A stretch of DNA of 64,000 bases from Calliopum simillimum (lineage: Eukaryota; Arthropoda; Insecta; Diptera; Lauxaniidae): positions 50,463,061 to 50,527,060 of the forward strand of contig OX638369.1 in NCBI GenBank assembly GCA_951812925.1, written 5' to 3'. The position numbers and the translations under genes are program-made. Below are positions 1 through 12,370 of the stretch, in pieces; the stretch's first letter is position 1; every line of letters starts with the position of its first letter. The notes below the pieces were generated by a model that searched no databases, was not told the DNA's origin, and saw only the letters and a program-made list of their open reading frames with translations.

Positions 1-189
1 CTTGTCGTTGCTTTGCATTGAAATATATTGGAACGAGATAAACACTCCTCGTCGATCCAATATGTTTCCAAACTCCATATTTAGAAACGTACCACGATAA
101 AAACTAATAAGCCTTAAGAACGACAATTAAAACGCCAACGGAAATCGGGGTGAATATAAACCTAATTTTGCTTCACCTCTTTCTTGCAG

Positions 190-3100
190 TCCTTGAAAAC
201 TAAAAATCAAATACATGTTTACAACACACTATTTCGTGTTGAGCAAAAACGCAATGGCGAATTGACCGGTCAGCTCAAACGTTCCATGGAGAATATAAAT
301 CTGGCAAGATCATCATGTGAAAGTCTAACGACAACCATCATCAGTCTTAAGGCTGATAGAGCACTTTTAGAGGAGCAATTACGCATGAAATTAAAAGAGT
401 TCGAAGGTTTGAATGAACTTTTGGCACAAACAAAAACCGACCTTTTTCGTTCACTGGTGGAGCAAAGAAATTTGCAATATGCCCTTTGCAAGGAGCAACG
501 TAATGTGCAATTTTTAGAGAATCAAAAGAATAAACTTATCAATGAGGTAAGTCAAGCGGGTGCGCTTTTCTTAACTTGGTTTGATTTCAAAAAGTTCGTA
601 TTGCATTAAATATCCGCATTAAGCTGATTCAAAAATTCAAAGTAACTCAGCATTTCGTTTCCCGGGCATCAAAAGTTTCATTTTGATGTAAATACCCACC
701 ATGTAGAATTTGGTCCATTTCAGAAAACATTTCATGGAGCCAAAACCATTTCCTTAATATGGACATTGTCTTTATTATTTTATTTTAATTGTTTTAATTT
801 TTCATCATAAATGGACAGTTTCTTCAAAGCTACAAGACTTACGATGAAATAAATTGCAGATTCGTCTTAAGCAGCTCAAAATTGTTCTATACCAAGTAAA
901 AATGATAAAGGGCTGAACATTTGCTGAACGTAGGCTTTTTTGCTTTTTTGAGGCCGTACGTGTAGACAAAGTCTCAGAACTTTAATTGGTGTCATTACAG
1001 GGCACTATTTTATAGGCAGACACGCTTCTAGACTGGGCCTTACTGACGTAGGAGATCTTTGTAGAAGTTGCAAAGATTCTGACATCGAAGAGTCCATTTT
1101 TCATTTCTTTTGTGAATGCCCAGCGTTGGCTTATCGACGTTACAGTTACAGGGTGTTCGAAAGTCACTTCTTCGACTCTCTTGAAGATATAGCTCAAAAG
1201 AGTCCCAAATCCATTTTGGAGTTTATAAAAATTTCTAAATGGTTCACATAGGTTAACAACGAAGTTATATATCGGGTATACAATGGGCCTAATCGCGGCC
1301 TAAGTTATGATGGCAACTGCCATCTCGCGCGCTAATCTAACCAAACCTAAGGCCGTGCGTGGTCTGTACAAAACTAAAAAAGCCCAAAAGGCTGTACATG
1401 CGGCCGTACAAGGGCTGTACAAATGTACAAAAAAAAATTTGTGTAGAAAACAAATGGGCTGAACATAGGCTGTACGTGGGCTGTACAATTGAATTTTACT
1501 ATTGAATTGGGCTGAACATGGGCTGTACATGGTCTGTACATGGGCTGTACAATTGATGTTTTCATTCGAATTGGGCTGAACATGGGCTGTACAATTTATT
1601 TTTTCTATTGACGTCAAAATACAATTTTTTTTTTAATTTTTTTTTTATCATATAAAATTGAATGACAGAATAAATCTATATATATAAAATTGAAATGGTG
1701 TCCGTATGTAGCTTATGAACGCGGAAACTACAAGGCTGATTGACATTTTTTTAAATTGTTTGTTATGGTCTGCAGAAGGCTCTTAAGGGGGTGGGATGCC
1801 ACTAAGGGGAACGGGGGTTGCACCCCCCATACGAAAAAAATACAAAAAATTCTATATCTCTACAGTTATACAAGCTATGATTATGAAAGTTGATGAACTT
1901 ATGCATAACTTGGGGGATATTGGGTGTAAGAGAATTTCATCCAGTTTTCAAAAAATACACAAAATGCTATATTTCTTCACATAACGCAGATATCTTTATA
2001 AAACTTGGTACATACGAATATTCTATCTACCATTTACTTTGAAAAACTTGGGCGGGGGGGTGAGAAGGGGGAGTTGCACCCTTCATATTGTACAAAAAAT
2101 ATATAAAATGTTATATCTCTGTACCTATGGGAGCTTTGATTAAAAAACATGGATCTTTAAAAATCTTGGTGATTGGAAGAGAGGGACGATGGAGATGGAT
2201 AGGACTTCGTACGCAAAGGCATCGGGAATGGGCGAACGTAGTCGCAACCAGGCCAGCTAGTATGATATAATAAATTTTCAGCCAGCTACTCAATAATGAT
2301 GGCTTTGGCTGAACTCGTTAACGTGCGTATCGCAGAACACTTGGGATTCCCAGGTTTAAATTAAATCAAATGAAAGGTAAAAAGCCAAAAAAGAAAATTC
2401 TTTGAAATGCAAAGTTAAAATTTAAAAAAAATTGTTATTTCATTTTAAAAAAGAACAACCAACAGGCCAATTCTGTATGGCAGAAAAAAAAAATAAAAAA
2501 ATTTTTTTCCGCCATCCTTGGGTTTCGAACCCAGGCTATCAATTTTCTGAGTCGCACAGCTTAACGATGTCAGCTACACTTGAATTTTTTCTCTTCGCCC
2601 AAAATCATATGGAAAAAATTTCAATAGAACAATAAATTGTACGGCCGGTGTGCAGCCCATGTTTAGCCCAATTCAATAGTAAAATTCAATTGTACAGCCC
2701 ATGTTCAGCCCAATTCAATAGTAAAATTCAATTGTACAGCCCATGTACAACCCACATACAGCCCACGTACAGCCTACGTACAGCCCATGTTCAGCCCATA
2801 TGAAGCATCGCGTACGGCCCAAATGTCCTGCAAAAACACCATTTTTGGCCCTTGTACAGCCCAAAAAAAGTAATGAAATTTGGCCCTTGTACAGCCTTTG
2901 TACAGCCGTAGTTTAAAAATTGTTTTTTTTTTACTCGGGATATTTAGGTGCATTTTTTGATTTTGAAAATCTGGATCTATCAAAGGTGCTCTGGAATAGA
3001 ACAAATTTTAGATGATGCTTATTAACATAAAAATTTAACTTTTGGTGTCCGGTGATCGAAGTTCGAGCAACTTAAACTTTTTAACATAGAAATCTAAACC

Positions 3101-4032
3101 TGTTTAATGCGCATACTCCATACAATAACAATTTTTCAGCACTTGTATGTATGGACTATACTACGTTTCCATTGGAGATTTATGGGGTGATTTACGGCAA
3201 TTTCGATATTTAGCTCTAAATCTCAGCGTAAATCACGTGATTTATCACACAAAAATAAATCTACTTCTGAGTAGATTTATTTTAAATCTGCGTATAAATC
3301 ATAAGGGATACCGATTTTGGCTATTTTCGACCAAGTGGCACCCCTTAACTTTTATAGTACTGTCAGAAATTAATCTCTTTCGGCCGGTGAAAGCGGGCAG
3401 GTTTAACCACGAGATTAATAGATCGAGTCCCAGATAAATCTCCGATGACAACGTAGTTTAAGTTTATGCTTTGCTTGCAGTATAGTAGCATCCAAATTAA
3501 ATAAAACCGCAAGTACTTAATTTATTTAGTTTCATTACAAAAGTTACATCAATTTATTGCACAATACTTGTTCATTCCTTAGATTAGTGATTTGGGCACT
3601 GAAAACTGTGAAATACAAGACAAATATAACAAAGAATTAAGCAAAAAAGAGCAGGAATTAGATAAAGCAACCGAAACTATCAAAAATCTTGAACAACTTT
3701 TAATTGCGAAGAAGGAGTAAAATGCACATTAATTTTTAAGTATGATTTCCTACTACTAATTTTTGTTTAAACTTTTCAGAAGCGCGTTTAAAGTACTAGA
3801 ATATTCAGAGTCAGAGGCCAAGTTGAAAAAAGAGCTACTGCAGCTTCATCAACATGCTAATTCACTACGGAATGATCTAAAAAAATCGATGATAAATCGT
3901 ATTAAGCCTTACTGGCAGCGATTGTGCAACTACCAGAGCACTACCATACGAATAGGACACTTATTAACATTTTACATGCTGCCAGCTACTCCACCGCCCA
4001 AATTTACATTCACAAGCAACATGGTGCTTTAA
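190..4032 (+). CDS. 3' exons of a coiled-coil protein gene (partial, enters from the left)
   Basis: Three exons join in frame: 190-546 (after TTCTTGCAG, before GTAAGT), 3583-3716 (after CCTTAG, before GTAAAA) and 3780-4032 (after TTTTCAG, ending in TAA). They total 744 nt, giving 247 residues plus stop. The first two exons are almost wholly charged, leucine-rich and glutamine-rich helix with heptad spacing, typical of a long coiled coil (for example LLEEQLRMKLKEFEGL in exon 1). The last exon starts as coiled coil and ends in a proline-rich, non-helical tail. The upstream part of the gene, including the start codon, lies outside the window. I do not recognise the family; cytoskeletal, ciliary or centrosomal coiled-coil proteins look like this, but that is only a resemblance. 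Exon 2 would read into a TAA at 3718 if its donor were not used, so an alternative shorter end is possible. The 3.0-kb first intron is filled with transposon debris. Confidence 0.7.
994..1335 (+). mobile_element. 3' end fragment of a non-LTR retrotransposon
   Basis: An open stretch at 994-1251 encodes 85 residues that begin ITGHYFIGRHASRLGL and continue with CRSC, a later FFCECPA and a FFDSL block before TAG. The order LTGH, HA.RLG, CRSC, CPALA, FF.SL is the usual extreme C-terminus (RNase H and tail) of R1/LOA/Jockey-type LINE polymerases. The following bases up to about 1335 end in a CTAATCTAACCAAACC-type tail, also common at LINE 3' ends. Only the last part of the element is present, so it is a dead 5'-truncated copy in the intron of the coiled-coil gene. 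The clade is not resolved. Confidence 0.6.
1330..2925. mobile_element. Foldback-type element with arms built from short tandem repeats
   Basis: The left arm (1345-1615) is made of many copies of GGGCTGTACA and GGGCTGAACAT variants. The right arm (2640-2910) carries the same units inverted (TGTACAGCCC, ATGTTCAGCCC). A 42-nt unit at about 1478-1519 reappears inverted and essentially exact at 2700-2741, and again at 2658-2699 with one change. Inverted arms made of tandem units around a unique centre are the hallmark of Drosophila FB-type elements. The central kilobase has no transposase reading frame; its start near 1672 (CTATATATATAAAA) resembles ends of rolling-circle elements, so it may be composite. 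Confidence 0.6.
2511..2580 (-). pseudogene. tRNA-like sequence (pseudogene or SINE head)
   Basis: Read on the minus strand, this shows an A-box-like start (GTGTAGCTGACATCG), an anticodon-arm-like middle and a B box, GGGTTCGAAACCC, at the usual distance. The acceptor stem does not close well. It sits inside the foldback element, so it was probably carried there as mobile DNA rather than being an active tRNA gene. Confidence 0.4.
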
Positions 4033-4136
4033 AAGAGATAACCAAAAAATGTAACGTCTACGCTTGCTGGTGTCAATTTGTGTTGTTTTTTACAAAGATC
4101 GTAGGGAAGGGAGCATTCCATTATATAAAAGAAAGG

Positions 4137-4142
4137 AATAAA
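4137..4142 (+). promoter_or_regulatory. Polyadenylation signal of the coiled-coil gene
   Basis: AATAAA lies about 105 bases after the stop codon at 4032, and a second one follows ten bases later. This fits a short 3' UTR. Position and motif are seen; its use is inferred. Confidence 0.5.
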
Positions 4143-4670
4143 AACAAATAAAAATTGAAAATGTAAAAAAAATGATCTAAATTTTGAAATGTAAATTTTG
4201 TGGTATAAATAAAAGATGTAAACGAATGAAGAAGTACTTTTTGAAAAGTGTGTCAGTGCATCGGTGTTCTTATTTAGAGTGGTTATCCGGATGTTTATGC
4301 ATTTAAGAAAAAGATCTTTTAATCCTCTTTTGAATAGTACTTCTGACAATATAAGAATTTGAAGATTTCAACAAGAAGGAACTTCTTCCCAACAAACAAT
4401 TTTCTAAACTTAACAAATTTACGCTTGGAAAAAGTTAATTTCAAATGTTTTCATAACCAATTTTTCAACGTTTGGAAAAAATTTATTTTTTAGAATTTTC
4501 ACAACTGATTTGTAAGGTTAAAATGAACAGTTAAAAAATGTTTATTTCCAAATGTTTTCGTAATCGTTTTGCAAACATTCGAAAATTTTTTTTATTTAAA
4601 TTTTTCAATGACTTATCGAGCTAATTAAAACACAAGGCATATGAATCATAACTGGTACGTAAGGTTGTTT

Positions 4671-4728
4671 CGCATCGGAATCGAACCCGGGCCGCCTAGC
4701 AGGCGAGCATTCTACCACATTAGAATGA
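4671..4728 (-). pseudogene. tRNA-Gly-like fragment
   Basis: On the minus strand the segment reads GTGGTAGAATGCTCGCC, then an anticodon-like CTGCTA, then CCCGGGTTCGATTCC and a short tail. This closely resembles the second two thirds of eukaryotic tRNA-Gly (A-box tail, anticodon arm, B box). The acceptor 5' half is not recognisable, so it is most likely a truncated tRNA pseudogene or SINE remnant. Confidence 0.4.
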
Positions 4729-4840
4729 TAAAAAAAAAAATTTAGAAAATTCCAACGTTAACTACGGAAAATTTGAAAGATGGTATCGTAAAAGTGAGTT
4801 GAGATTCAGATTTTTAATGGAGCAGGGACAATTTGATCAA

Positions 4841-5330
4841 AAAAACTAGTAAGAGTACCAACTTTGGCCTGGCCAAACATTGAATACCCTACACTGCAGT
4901 ATTTCAAAAGTTCTCCCATTTTTTGTTCAGAGCTTGCGTTTACAGTTCTTAGAGTTTTAATGCAGTTTGGCTGGACTATCTCAAGTAACACTTTCAGTAC
5001 AGCATTTTGAAACTTTTGTTTGTATTGGAGGTTAAATTATCTCAAATAACTCTTTCAGTATAGCATTTTGAAAGTTTTGTTTCCATGGGATGTGCCACGC
5101 CCTCTTGTCCGAATTCAACTAGTTTTTTGTCAAAGCTTGCATTTACTGTCTTTAGGGCCGTTTTCACAATCTCCAGTTAAAATTTAACTTCCAGATAAAT
5201 AAAAACTTTGTATGAAATTTAATGTCAAAGTGCCAGTTAAAATTCCAGTTAAGGCTTAACTGAACATTGTGAAATCGGCCCTTAGTGTTGAATCATGAAT
5301 TGTTGCACCCAAATTGTCATATAAACATAT
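4841..5330 (-). mobile_element. Helitron-like repeat family, copy 1 (truncated)
   Basis: This copy runs leftwards to a terminus with CTAG at 4846-4849, preceded in element sense by the palindrome TTTGGCCAGGCCAAA and followed by T. It contains the family signatures TACCCTACACTGCAGTATT and GCCACGCCCTCTTGTCCGA. It is interrupted by the small MITE at 5155-5281; the outer right limit is approximate. The family description is given under the copy at 42967-43930. Confidence 0.5.
5155..5281. mobile_element. PIF/Harbinger-like MITE, 127 bp
   Basis: The element starts GGGCCGTTTTCACAAT and ends with the inverted ATTGTGAAATCGGCCC (one mismatch). It is bracketed by the direct 3-bp duplication TTA (5152-5154 and 5282-5284). 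A 3-bp TTA/TAA duplication and GGGCC-type ends are characteristic of PIF/Harbinger elements. It has no coding capacity. Confidence 0.6.
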
Positions 5331-6363
5331 CCTAATATAATTTTTTTGGAGTCCCCTTTAAATTTCTTTTAATTCGGTAGTACATTTCTTGTACCAATTT
5401 GTAAAATTTAGGTCAGAAAAAATACTTTTCAAGAACAATCAGCTTCAAGGCTTCGCGCACATCATATGCAGCGAATTGCATGCGAGTTACTCGAGTGTTA
5501 CAAAGAAAAGTATTTTTTTCGAACTCAAATTAAAAAGTTCTTAAGACAAGTATAATACTGAATTAAAGAAAATTTCACGAGAATTCCAAAAGTGTATAAA
5601 AGTGTAAGTTAATAGGACCTTTTTCTTACTAAAATGACCGCCAAAGTCAAAAATTAGGAAAAAAAGTTACACATCAACTTTAAAGGTACAGAACTTTGTG
5701 AAATCCTTTTGAACTCTATAAGCCAAATACAGTCTTCAAAAGCTTATACAATTAGTTAAAACTTTCCATAGAAAAAGTTTTCTCTAAAAAGTTAGGGTGA
5801 TCCAAGAAAATTTATTTCTGAAACAAGTCAGAAAATCAGTTTTAACCATATAACTGGTCAGGGGTACATTTTATATCCCCCTCAGGTGCAATTTTTTGTT
5901 AGTTTAGGAGTCTTCTATCACCTCCCAGGTGCTTCATTACCTAATGCGATACACCCTATATAATATACAAATTTATGACAAATAAAATAAAAAAAAATGG
6001 AAAAATAAGCAAAATTGCAATTCGGCCATTTTTCATTCAATTTTATATAACTTTTCCATTTCTTAAATAGTTTTTTATTTTCTTCACATATTGAATTGAA
6101 TTGAATTCTTTATTAAGTCTTATATCAGCGAGTATACAAAATATCTTAATCAAACAAGTATCATTTGGTACATATTGTAAGTACATATTGCCTGCACAAA
6201 TCTTAACAATATTACAAATATATTATCATATAAAAAGCAAAATGATTTTTTAGACATTTTTTTCTTGTATGAATTGAATAACATTTTAACCGAATATTTT
6301 TAGGATGAATATAAATAGTACAAGAGAGATGGTACACCTGAACAATGTCATCGTAGCAACAAT
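5331..6363. other. AT-rich spacer without a recognisable gene
   Basis: I see no coding exon or clear element here. A short GAATT run near 6095-6112 followed by TTTATTAAGTCTTATA could be the tail of a decayed LINE, but nothing upstream supports that. Confidence 0.5.
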
Positions 6364-6692
6364 GTTATAACTAGGGGTTGCATTACCGGTTACCGATTAA
6401 CCGGTTTACCGGTAAATCTCCAAAAATGCACCACCGGTTATTACCGGTAAATTGGCAAACTAACCGGTAATTACCGGGACTGATTTTATCGAAACTTTTA
6501 AAGAGGTATGGCAACAACTCGCTGCGAGAAATGCCATCGTGTAATAGAGGTCATTGTGTCATGATGAATGTTTTGTTTTTCGACTCTGGCAGCATTTATA
6601 AACAGTTTGTTACTGGTAAACGTGGTAAACAAGTGCTCCATTGCAGGCTGCAGGTGATCTTAGTTTTTTTGGGACAAAGGGCAGAGAATATA

Positions 6693-7401
6693 TCGATACC
6701 TTAGAGCGCTATAGTCCTATCTCCATTTTTTCAATTGTTGGGAAATGCAAAAAGAAGATTTCAAACAGTGGTTATTTAGAATTGGCTGCTATTTTGATAT
6801 AACGATACATGCAATATTTTTACCTATAGCATATTTTAACATAATTTAATGTTTTTAACCAATTTTATTAATTTCTAACGAAATCCCAGCCAATTTATAG
6901 TATGTTATTACTTTTGCCCTAATATAGAATTCCACTACTATTCAAAAAAACGACGTATTTAGTACATTTTTTTAAATTGTTTCCACTAAAATGTCGTAAA
7001 GAGTCATGAAACGCGTAGAAAACACGAAAAAACGATTTTTTTTTTTTTTTTTTTAATTTTTGGTTCCGACAAACAAGAGTAGAGCCTTGGGTGTAACCAA
7101 ATTTGTTTACTTAAATGTCGCAAAGAGTCATGAAACGCGAAGAAAAGGCGAAAAAACGAAGAATTTTTTTTAAAAATGCGACTTATTTGAATATTCAGTG
7201 GAGATAGGACAGTAGCGCTCTTGAAAAAATTACAGTTTGGAGATAGGATTTTTCTTAATTATCGAATATTTTGGTATTTTAGTGGTATTTTGACATCACA
7301 CAGTTTTCCACACGATAAAGAAGCCCACAATGATGCCATAATTGCAAAAATCTCAAAATCGCAAAAAGTGGAGATAGGACTATAGCGCTCTAAGGTATCG
7401 A
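6693..7401. mobile_element. TA-inserting MITE, copy 1 (709 bp), nested in the hAT element
   Basis: The ends are long perfect inverted repeats starting TCGATACCTTAGAGCGCTAT and extending through AGTCCTATCTCCA. TA lies directly outside on both sides. The interior has two diverged copies of a block containing AAAGAGTCATGAAACGCG and no coding capacity. The same element occurs at 61626-62261, where an empty site nearby fixes the TA duplication. Confidence 0.75.
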
Positions 7402-7870
7402 TATGAAGATCATTCGTATCCAGATACATATTTCTGCTCTGTTTGTTCCATTCTTGTTTTCATTAACCCTTTCGACCCGGAAAAAAACTGTGGGATAAAC
7501 AATATTTGTGATAGGTTAATCTTAGAAACTAAATTTAAGTAAAATGTTTGACCGTCTCTTAATTCAAATTTTCACCGCCAGAGGCACTTCCGGTCTACAC
7601 TTCCAATAGATGTTTTTGATTTGAATTTTCAGGATACAATGCCCTTGGAGTGGTTATAAGAAAAAACAGTGGTTACTAAAAATTGCATTAATTTTATTAA
7701 TTCATTCAATTTAAGTGTCGTTAATAACCGATTTATATTATTCAAAAGTATTTATTCAAAAATTTTTGGGATATATTGTCCCAACCGGTTCGAAAGGGTA
7801 AAGAAAAATAAATAAGTGAATTATTGATTTTTTAAATTACATTCTTACGTAAAAACATTTTTTTAGACCC

Positions 7871-9500
7871 ATGGATAAAACATCAGTATGGCAGTATTTC
7901 AATCGAGCGAACGGTGGCCAAGCAGGAGAATGTAAAAAATGTGGCAGAAAAATAAAGAGTGTAGGAGGAAGTACGAGCGGGCACAACACAAGATTAATTC
8001 CCAGAAAAGGGAACATACAGATGAAACACTGACCAGTACAAAAACAAAATCTAAAATTACGGACTACATAAAATCTGTAGATGAAACATTACCCGCTGTT
8101 ATATCCCGGATGGTAGCAAAAGATGGAATATGTTTTAACACGTTTTGCACATCTTATGATGTAAGAAAGCTACTTGTCGGGATGGAATATAAAGGCATTC
8201 CAAAGTCTCCCAATACAATTAGAAAAATTGTTTTAGATTACGGAACTAAAATACGTAATTTAGTAATAGACGATTTTTCAGCAATGAAAGAACGGGTCTT
8301 TAGTGTTACAATGGACGAATGGACATCGATCAGAAATCGTCGGTATATGAATGTGAATTTGCATGCCGAAAATAAATTTTGGAATCTTGGACTTATTCGA
8401 ATAAATGGATCGATGTCGGCTGATATAGCAATCAAGTATCTAGAAGAAAAGTTAGCACAATTTACCATTAAAATGGATGATATCATCTCGATGACTACTG
8501 ACGGGGCTTCTGTTATGAAGAAATCTGGAAAACTAAGCGGTCTAATGCATCAATTATGTTTAGCGCATGGGCTACAATTGGCTGTGAATAAAGTTTTATA
8601 TAAAAAAACAATAAGCACCTCATCCCGTGCTGAAGAAGAGATCATTGATATTTCTAATGATGAGGAAGATGAAGATAACAGTCCTGGTTTGGAAGTGATC
8701 CCAGAGTCAACAACCCCCAGTGACATACGCAATAACGAATTGAGTTTGTTAATATGTAAAGTAAGATCAATCGCAAATTTGTATAAAAGATCTTCTTAAA
8801 TCTAATCTTCAAAAACATATAAAAGACGAATTTCGGTGGAATTCCTTACTCAAAATGCTGGAACGATTTTATGAAATTAAAAATCCGGTCTTAAAAAGTT
8901 TGATTGACATTAAATCGGGAATAAATATCGATAATATTGAACTTGATAAGATCTCTGACATAATATTGGCATTACAGCCAGTAAAAGTAGCTGTAAAAGC
9001 TCTATGTCGTGAAGACATAAATCTATATACAGCCGATATAACATTGAAATTTTTGCTTGATGAACTGTCTAAACACAGTTCTTTTTTAGCCAGGGAACTT
9101 AAAGAAGAACTAATAATTCGAATAAAGGAAAAAAGGACGATATATTTCGATGTGATCAATTATCTGCACGATCCTGATGCAATTAATGATTTTGATGAAT
9201 ATGGAATATTCAATATAACAAATAAAACTACAATAATGGCGAAAATTATAGATATAACTAAGCTTGTGTTTTCAAGGGATGAGAATTACACAATTTCTGA
9301 AGAAAAAGAAAGAGAAGAAGATTGCATTTCAACATCTGATGACTTGCCGACCAACTAGTGTTGAATCAGAACGAGCATTTTCATCTGCTGGAAAAATATG
9401 CACAAAGTTCAGGTCTGGTTTAAAAGACGAGAGCATCGATATGATTTGTTTTATGCGAGCTTATTTTAATGCTCAAAAATCAACATACCAAATACAATAA
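7871..9500 (+). pseudogene. hAT transposase pseudogene (BED finger, RNase-H-like core, dimerisation domain)
   Basis: The reading begins at the ATG 7871 with a BED zinc finger (SVWQYFNR, then CKKCGRKI and GGSTSG). It then has to change frame near 7980 to continue through the finger's histidines into the long open part 7939-8799. That part holds TMDEWTS (first catalytic Asp), MTTDGASVM (second Asp) and CLAHGLQLAVNKVLY, typical of hAT cores. A second frame change near 8795 leads into 8855-9358, and a third near 9300-9345 into the C-terminal dimerisation domain TSVESERAFSSAGKI, ending at TAA 9498-9500. A segment is probably missing before that domain. At least three frame breaks make it non-functional. 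A TTTTTTTAG just before the ATG could be an intron acceptor. Confidence 0.8.
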
Positions 9501-9843
9501 AATATTTTTATTAAACTATAAAACCAATGAATTGTTATATTATTTATTATTTATTTTTATTACGAATTTATATTATGTAGGTGTATACAAAGTATAATTA
9601 CACATGCACATGCATAATAAGTTAATGGATAAACGAATAAGTTAGGCGTAAATACTCATAGATAGGTAAACATAATATTAATCACTTGTAATTTAAATTA
9701 ACTAAGATTTATGTGCATATAATGGATAATCACATTATTGTTTCATTTACCGGTAAATAACCGGTATACCGGTGATGGGAGAAATCATTTACCGTTTACC
9801 GGTTATTGCAATTTGACGGTAAATTGCAAGCCCTAGTTATAAC

Positions 9844-12368
9844 TGATTCTTTGTAAAACAAAAAGTAATGTTCAGCAGTGCTTTTGGTAGTTAAGCGAAC
9901 TAACTTTGGCTTGCATAGGGACCAAATCATTCTTACTATTCAAACATTGCATCCAAATTTCAAGGACCGCAATAGGAGCGAGCGAATAATAAATAACACA
10001 AACGGAGCAAAATGCACAATTCATTTAAATGCAGCAATCAAACCCTACATAATGAAATAAAAAACAAAAAAATGGGCAAATTGCTCGGCAATGCCACTGT
10101 CATGGAAGTGTTCTGAACAGCAAATTTACGAAAATCCGAAGCTAAGCTACAAGTTACTTAACCAAGAAATTTTGAAAACGGCAGACTTTGGGAATATGTT
10201 GCCGGGCCTCAGCGAAAGCGCAGATACACGTCCGCTCATGCACCCCTGCACGAAGCAGTGGTGAATGAAAACGGGTGGTACTGTCCTTGCATAACCGTGC
10301 GTATGACCCGTCGTCATGCAACGGAAGGCCAACAAACGAATTCCACATTATGTCCGCCAGAAAGAATTACTGGGAAACAACAGTGTGACGGATGCCACTG
10401 AGCAGATCTGCAAACAAACACTAATAACGGTTAATTAGCGATCAATGTCCAGCTACGTGCCATCACAAACAGAAGACACACACTTCCATTGGTAGTACAA
10501 TTGGATGTTGTATTTAACTTACGCTTTAACGAAAAAGTTCTTGCGAATTATAGCGACCACAGCTAAATATAGAAGTGAATTTTTAAATTTACAACACTGA
10601 TTGATGGTTCGTGTCTTTGGTTAAAATATATTGTTAGTGTTACCAGATGGAGGTATGTTTTCCTGTTTTGGGTAATTTCAACAGACATGTGAAAGATTTA
10701 TGAAGGGATTTCACTTAATTCACTATTTAAATTTTTTAAAGCAATTGAGACTGATAAATTTTTAATTTTATCTTTAATTCGCTGTTTTATTATAAATTTT
10801 TATATGTCAAAAAAAAAATTCGTAATTTCCCTAGGATTTCTTGAATTCAAATTCTTTTAATAATCAGCTCACATTTCTCGAGAAGCTTTTTATGTGTAAA
10901 TCTAGCCTTGGAATTGCATACATAAGTATATATGTATATCTAAAGAGATTTATGTATGTAAGTACTATTCATTAAACCATTGCACAAAAAGAGATTTTAA
11001 TTATGTGCAAACTTTTGTTTTACATACAAATGAAACATTTAATATACTAAAACAATGTAAAAAAGGAAAGGATACAAAATTACAATGCTTATAATTGATA
11101 CATACAAAAATAAAAATGAATTTTGAGGGTGAAAACTTTCAAAGATGACCAGAAAAATGCTTAAATAGCTTCCGCTTAAAAATATTCGTATTGCTAAAAG
11201 ATTTCAAATAAGTTGGTTGCTTATTCCATTGTCCTAATCGCCGATCTGTGCGATTTGGTTAGACACAAATAAAGCTGCTGAAAAAGGAATAAAATGTTGC
11301 TATTTCAACCCTGCGTTTAATTTCTTGAAAATTTTATATTCAACCGACGCTGTTGGTATAAGTTGTAAAGTCCTTTAAGTACTAGCGAATCTTAATAATT
11401 CGAAGACATACTCTAGTTTTTTAGTATATAATACAGAGGTTGAAATAAGAAAAAATTACTACTGCAAAATTTTTTTTGTTTTTATTTGCATTTTTTTAGG
11501 AAAAATTTTTTTAATGGCTTATTCAAGTGATAAATACTAAATATTAATATTAAATAACAGATATCATGGCACTGATTCAATTTAAAATTTATAGTGAAAA
11601 TTTCTTCGAATGCATCTTCATCTTCGCTATTTTCCATTTCCCTTGCATTTATAAAAATATGTTTAAAGTAGAGTTGCCGATTACTTATTGTGGTTGCTAC
11701 ATCTTATCCCAGATTAGTGAGGTTAGACAGCTAAAACAACGGTTATTTGTGAAATAAAATTAGTATTTAGTTTCAACGATTAACGCAAAACAAAGTAAGA
11801 TGAATTTCGGTGAAAATTATTATTACAATTTTTTACAATATTCTGAAGTTATTACTGCAAATTTGAAGTTATTACTGCAGAAAAAGGGCATTACTGCAGC
11901 TTATTTCAATGCCTGATATAATATTTTATGTAATAACAATATAGTGCAATAATTCAATAAATAATTCAATGAGCATCGAACTATGTATCTTTTTCGTATA
12001 CTCTGATGTGTTCGTACCTGTCGTAAGAATTATGACTATTCCAAGGAAAGTTGTTACTACAGTAAACTCCGACATGATATTCGTTATCTTTAAGTCAAAA
12101 CGCAAACTTTCGTTTTGTTGTTCCATTTTATTCTGATATTACTATTGAATATATAAAATAACATACGAACACACAATAAACCACCAGCAAAGCCATCGGC
12201 AAAACGTAAAAAGCCATGACAGTATGAAAACATTACCGCCAATGCACCCCGTATAAAATGTATGCTTGGAACATCTAAATCTTTTCATTGAAATTCTTAC
12301 AATAGCTGCGCACTTTCCACTTATCACTCTACAGCATTGTCTTTCTCATTGTAGATCTGAAAATATAC
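9844..12368. other. Intergenic stretch, nothing recognised
   Basis: Short chance reading frames only. I see no splice-bounded exon, transposase motif or clear inverted-repeat element. Confidence 0.5.
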
Positions 12369-12370
12369 TA

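Larger units (their letters stand above)
6372..9835 (+). mobile_element. hAT-family DNA transposon with intact ends and a broken transposase
   Basis: The 3464-bp element is bounded by TAGGGGTTGCA and the inverted TGCAAGCCCTA. It is flanked by a perfect 8-bp target duplication GTTATAAC (6364-6371 and 9836-9843), the hAT length. Both subterminal regions (6376-6480 and 9750-9820) are crowded with ACCGGT and TTACCGGTAA motifs, likely transposase binding sites. The interior carries a decayed BED-finger/hAT transposase (7871-9500), and a MITE has inserted at 6693-7401. All mobility genes are disabled in this copy, though the ends could still be moved by a transposase supplied elsewhere. Confidence 0.85.
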
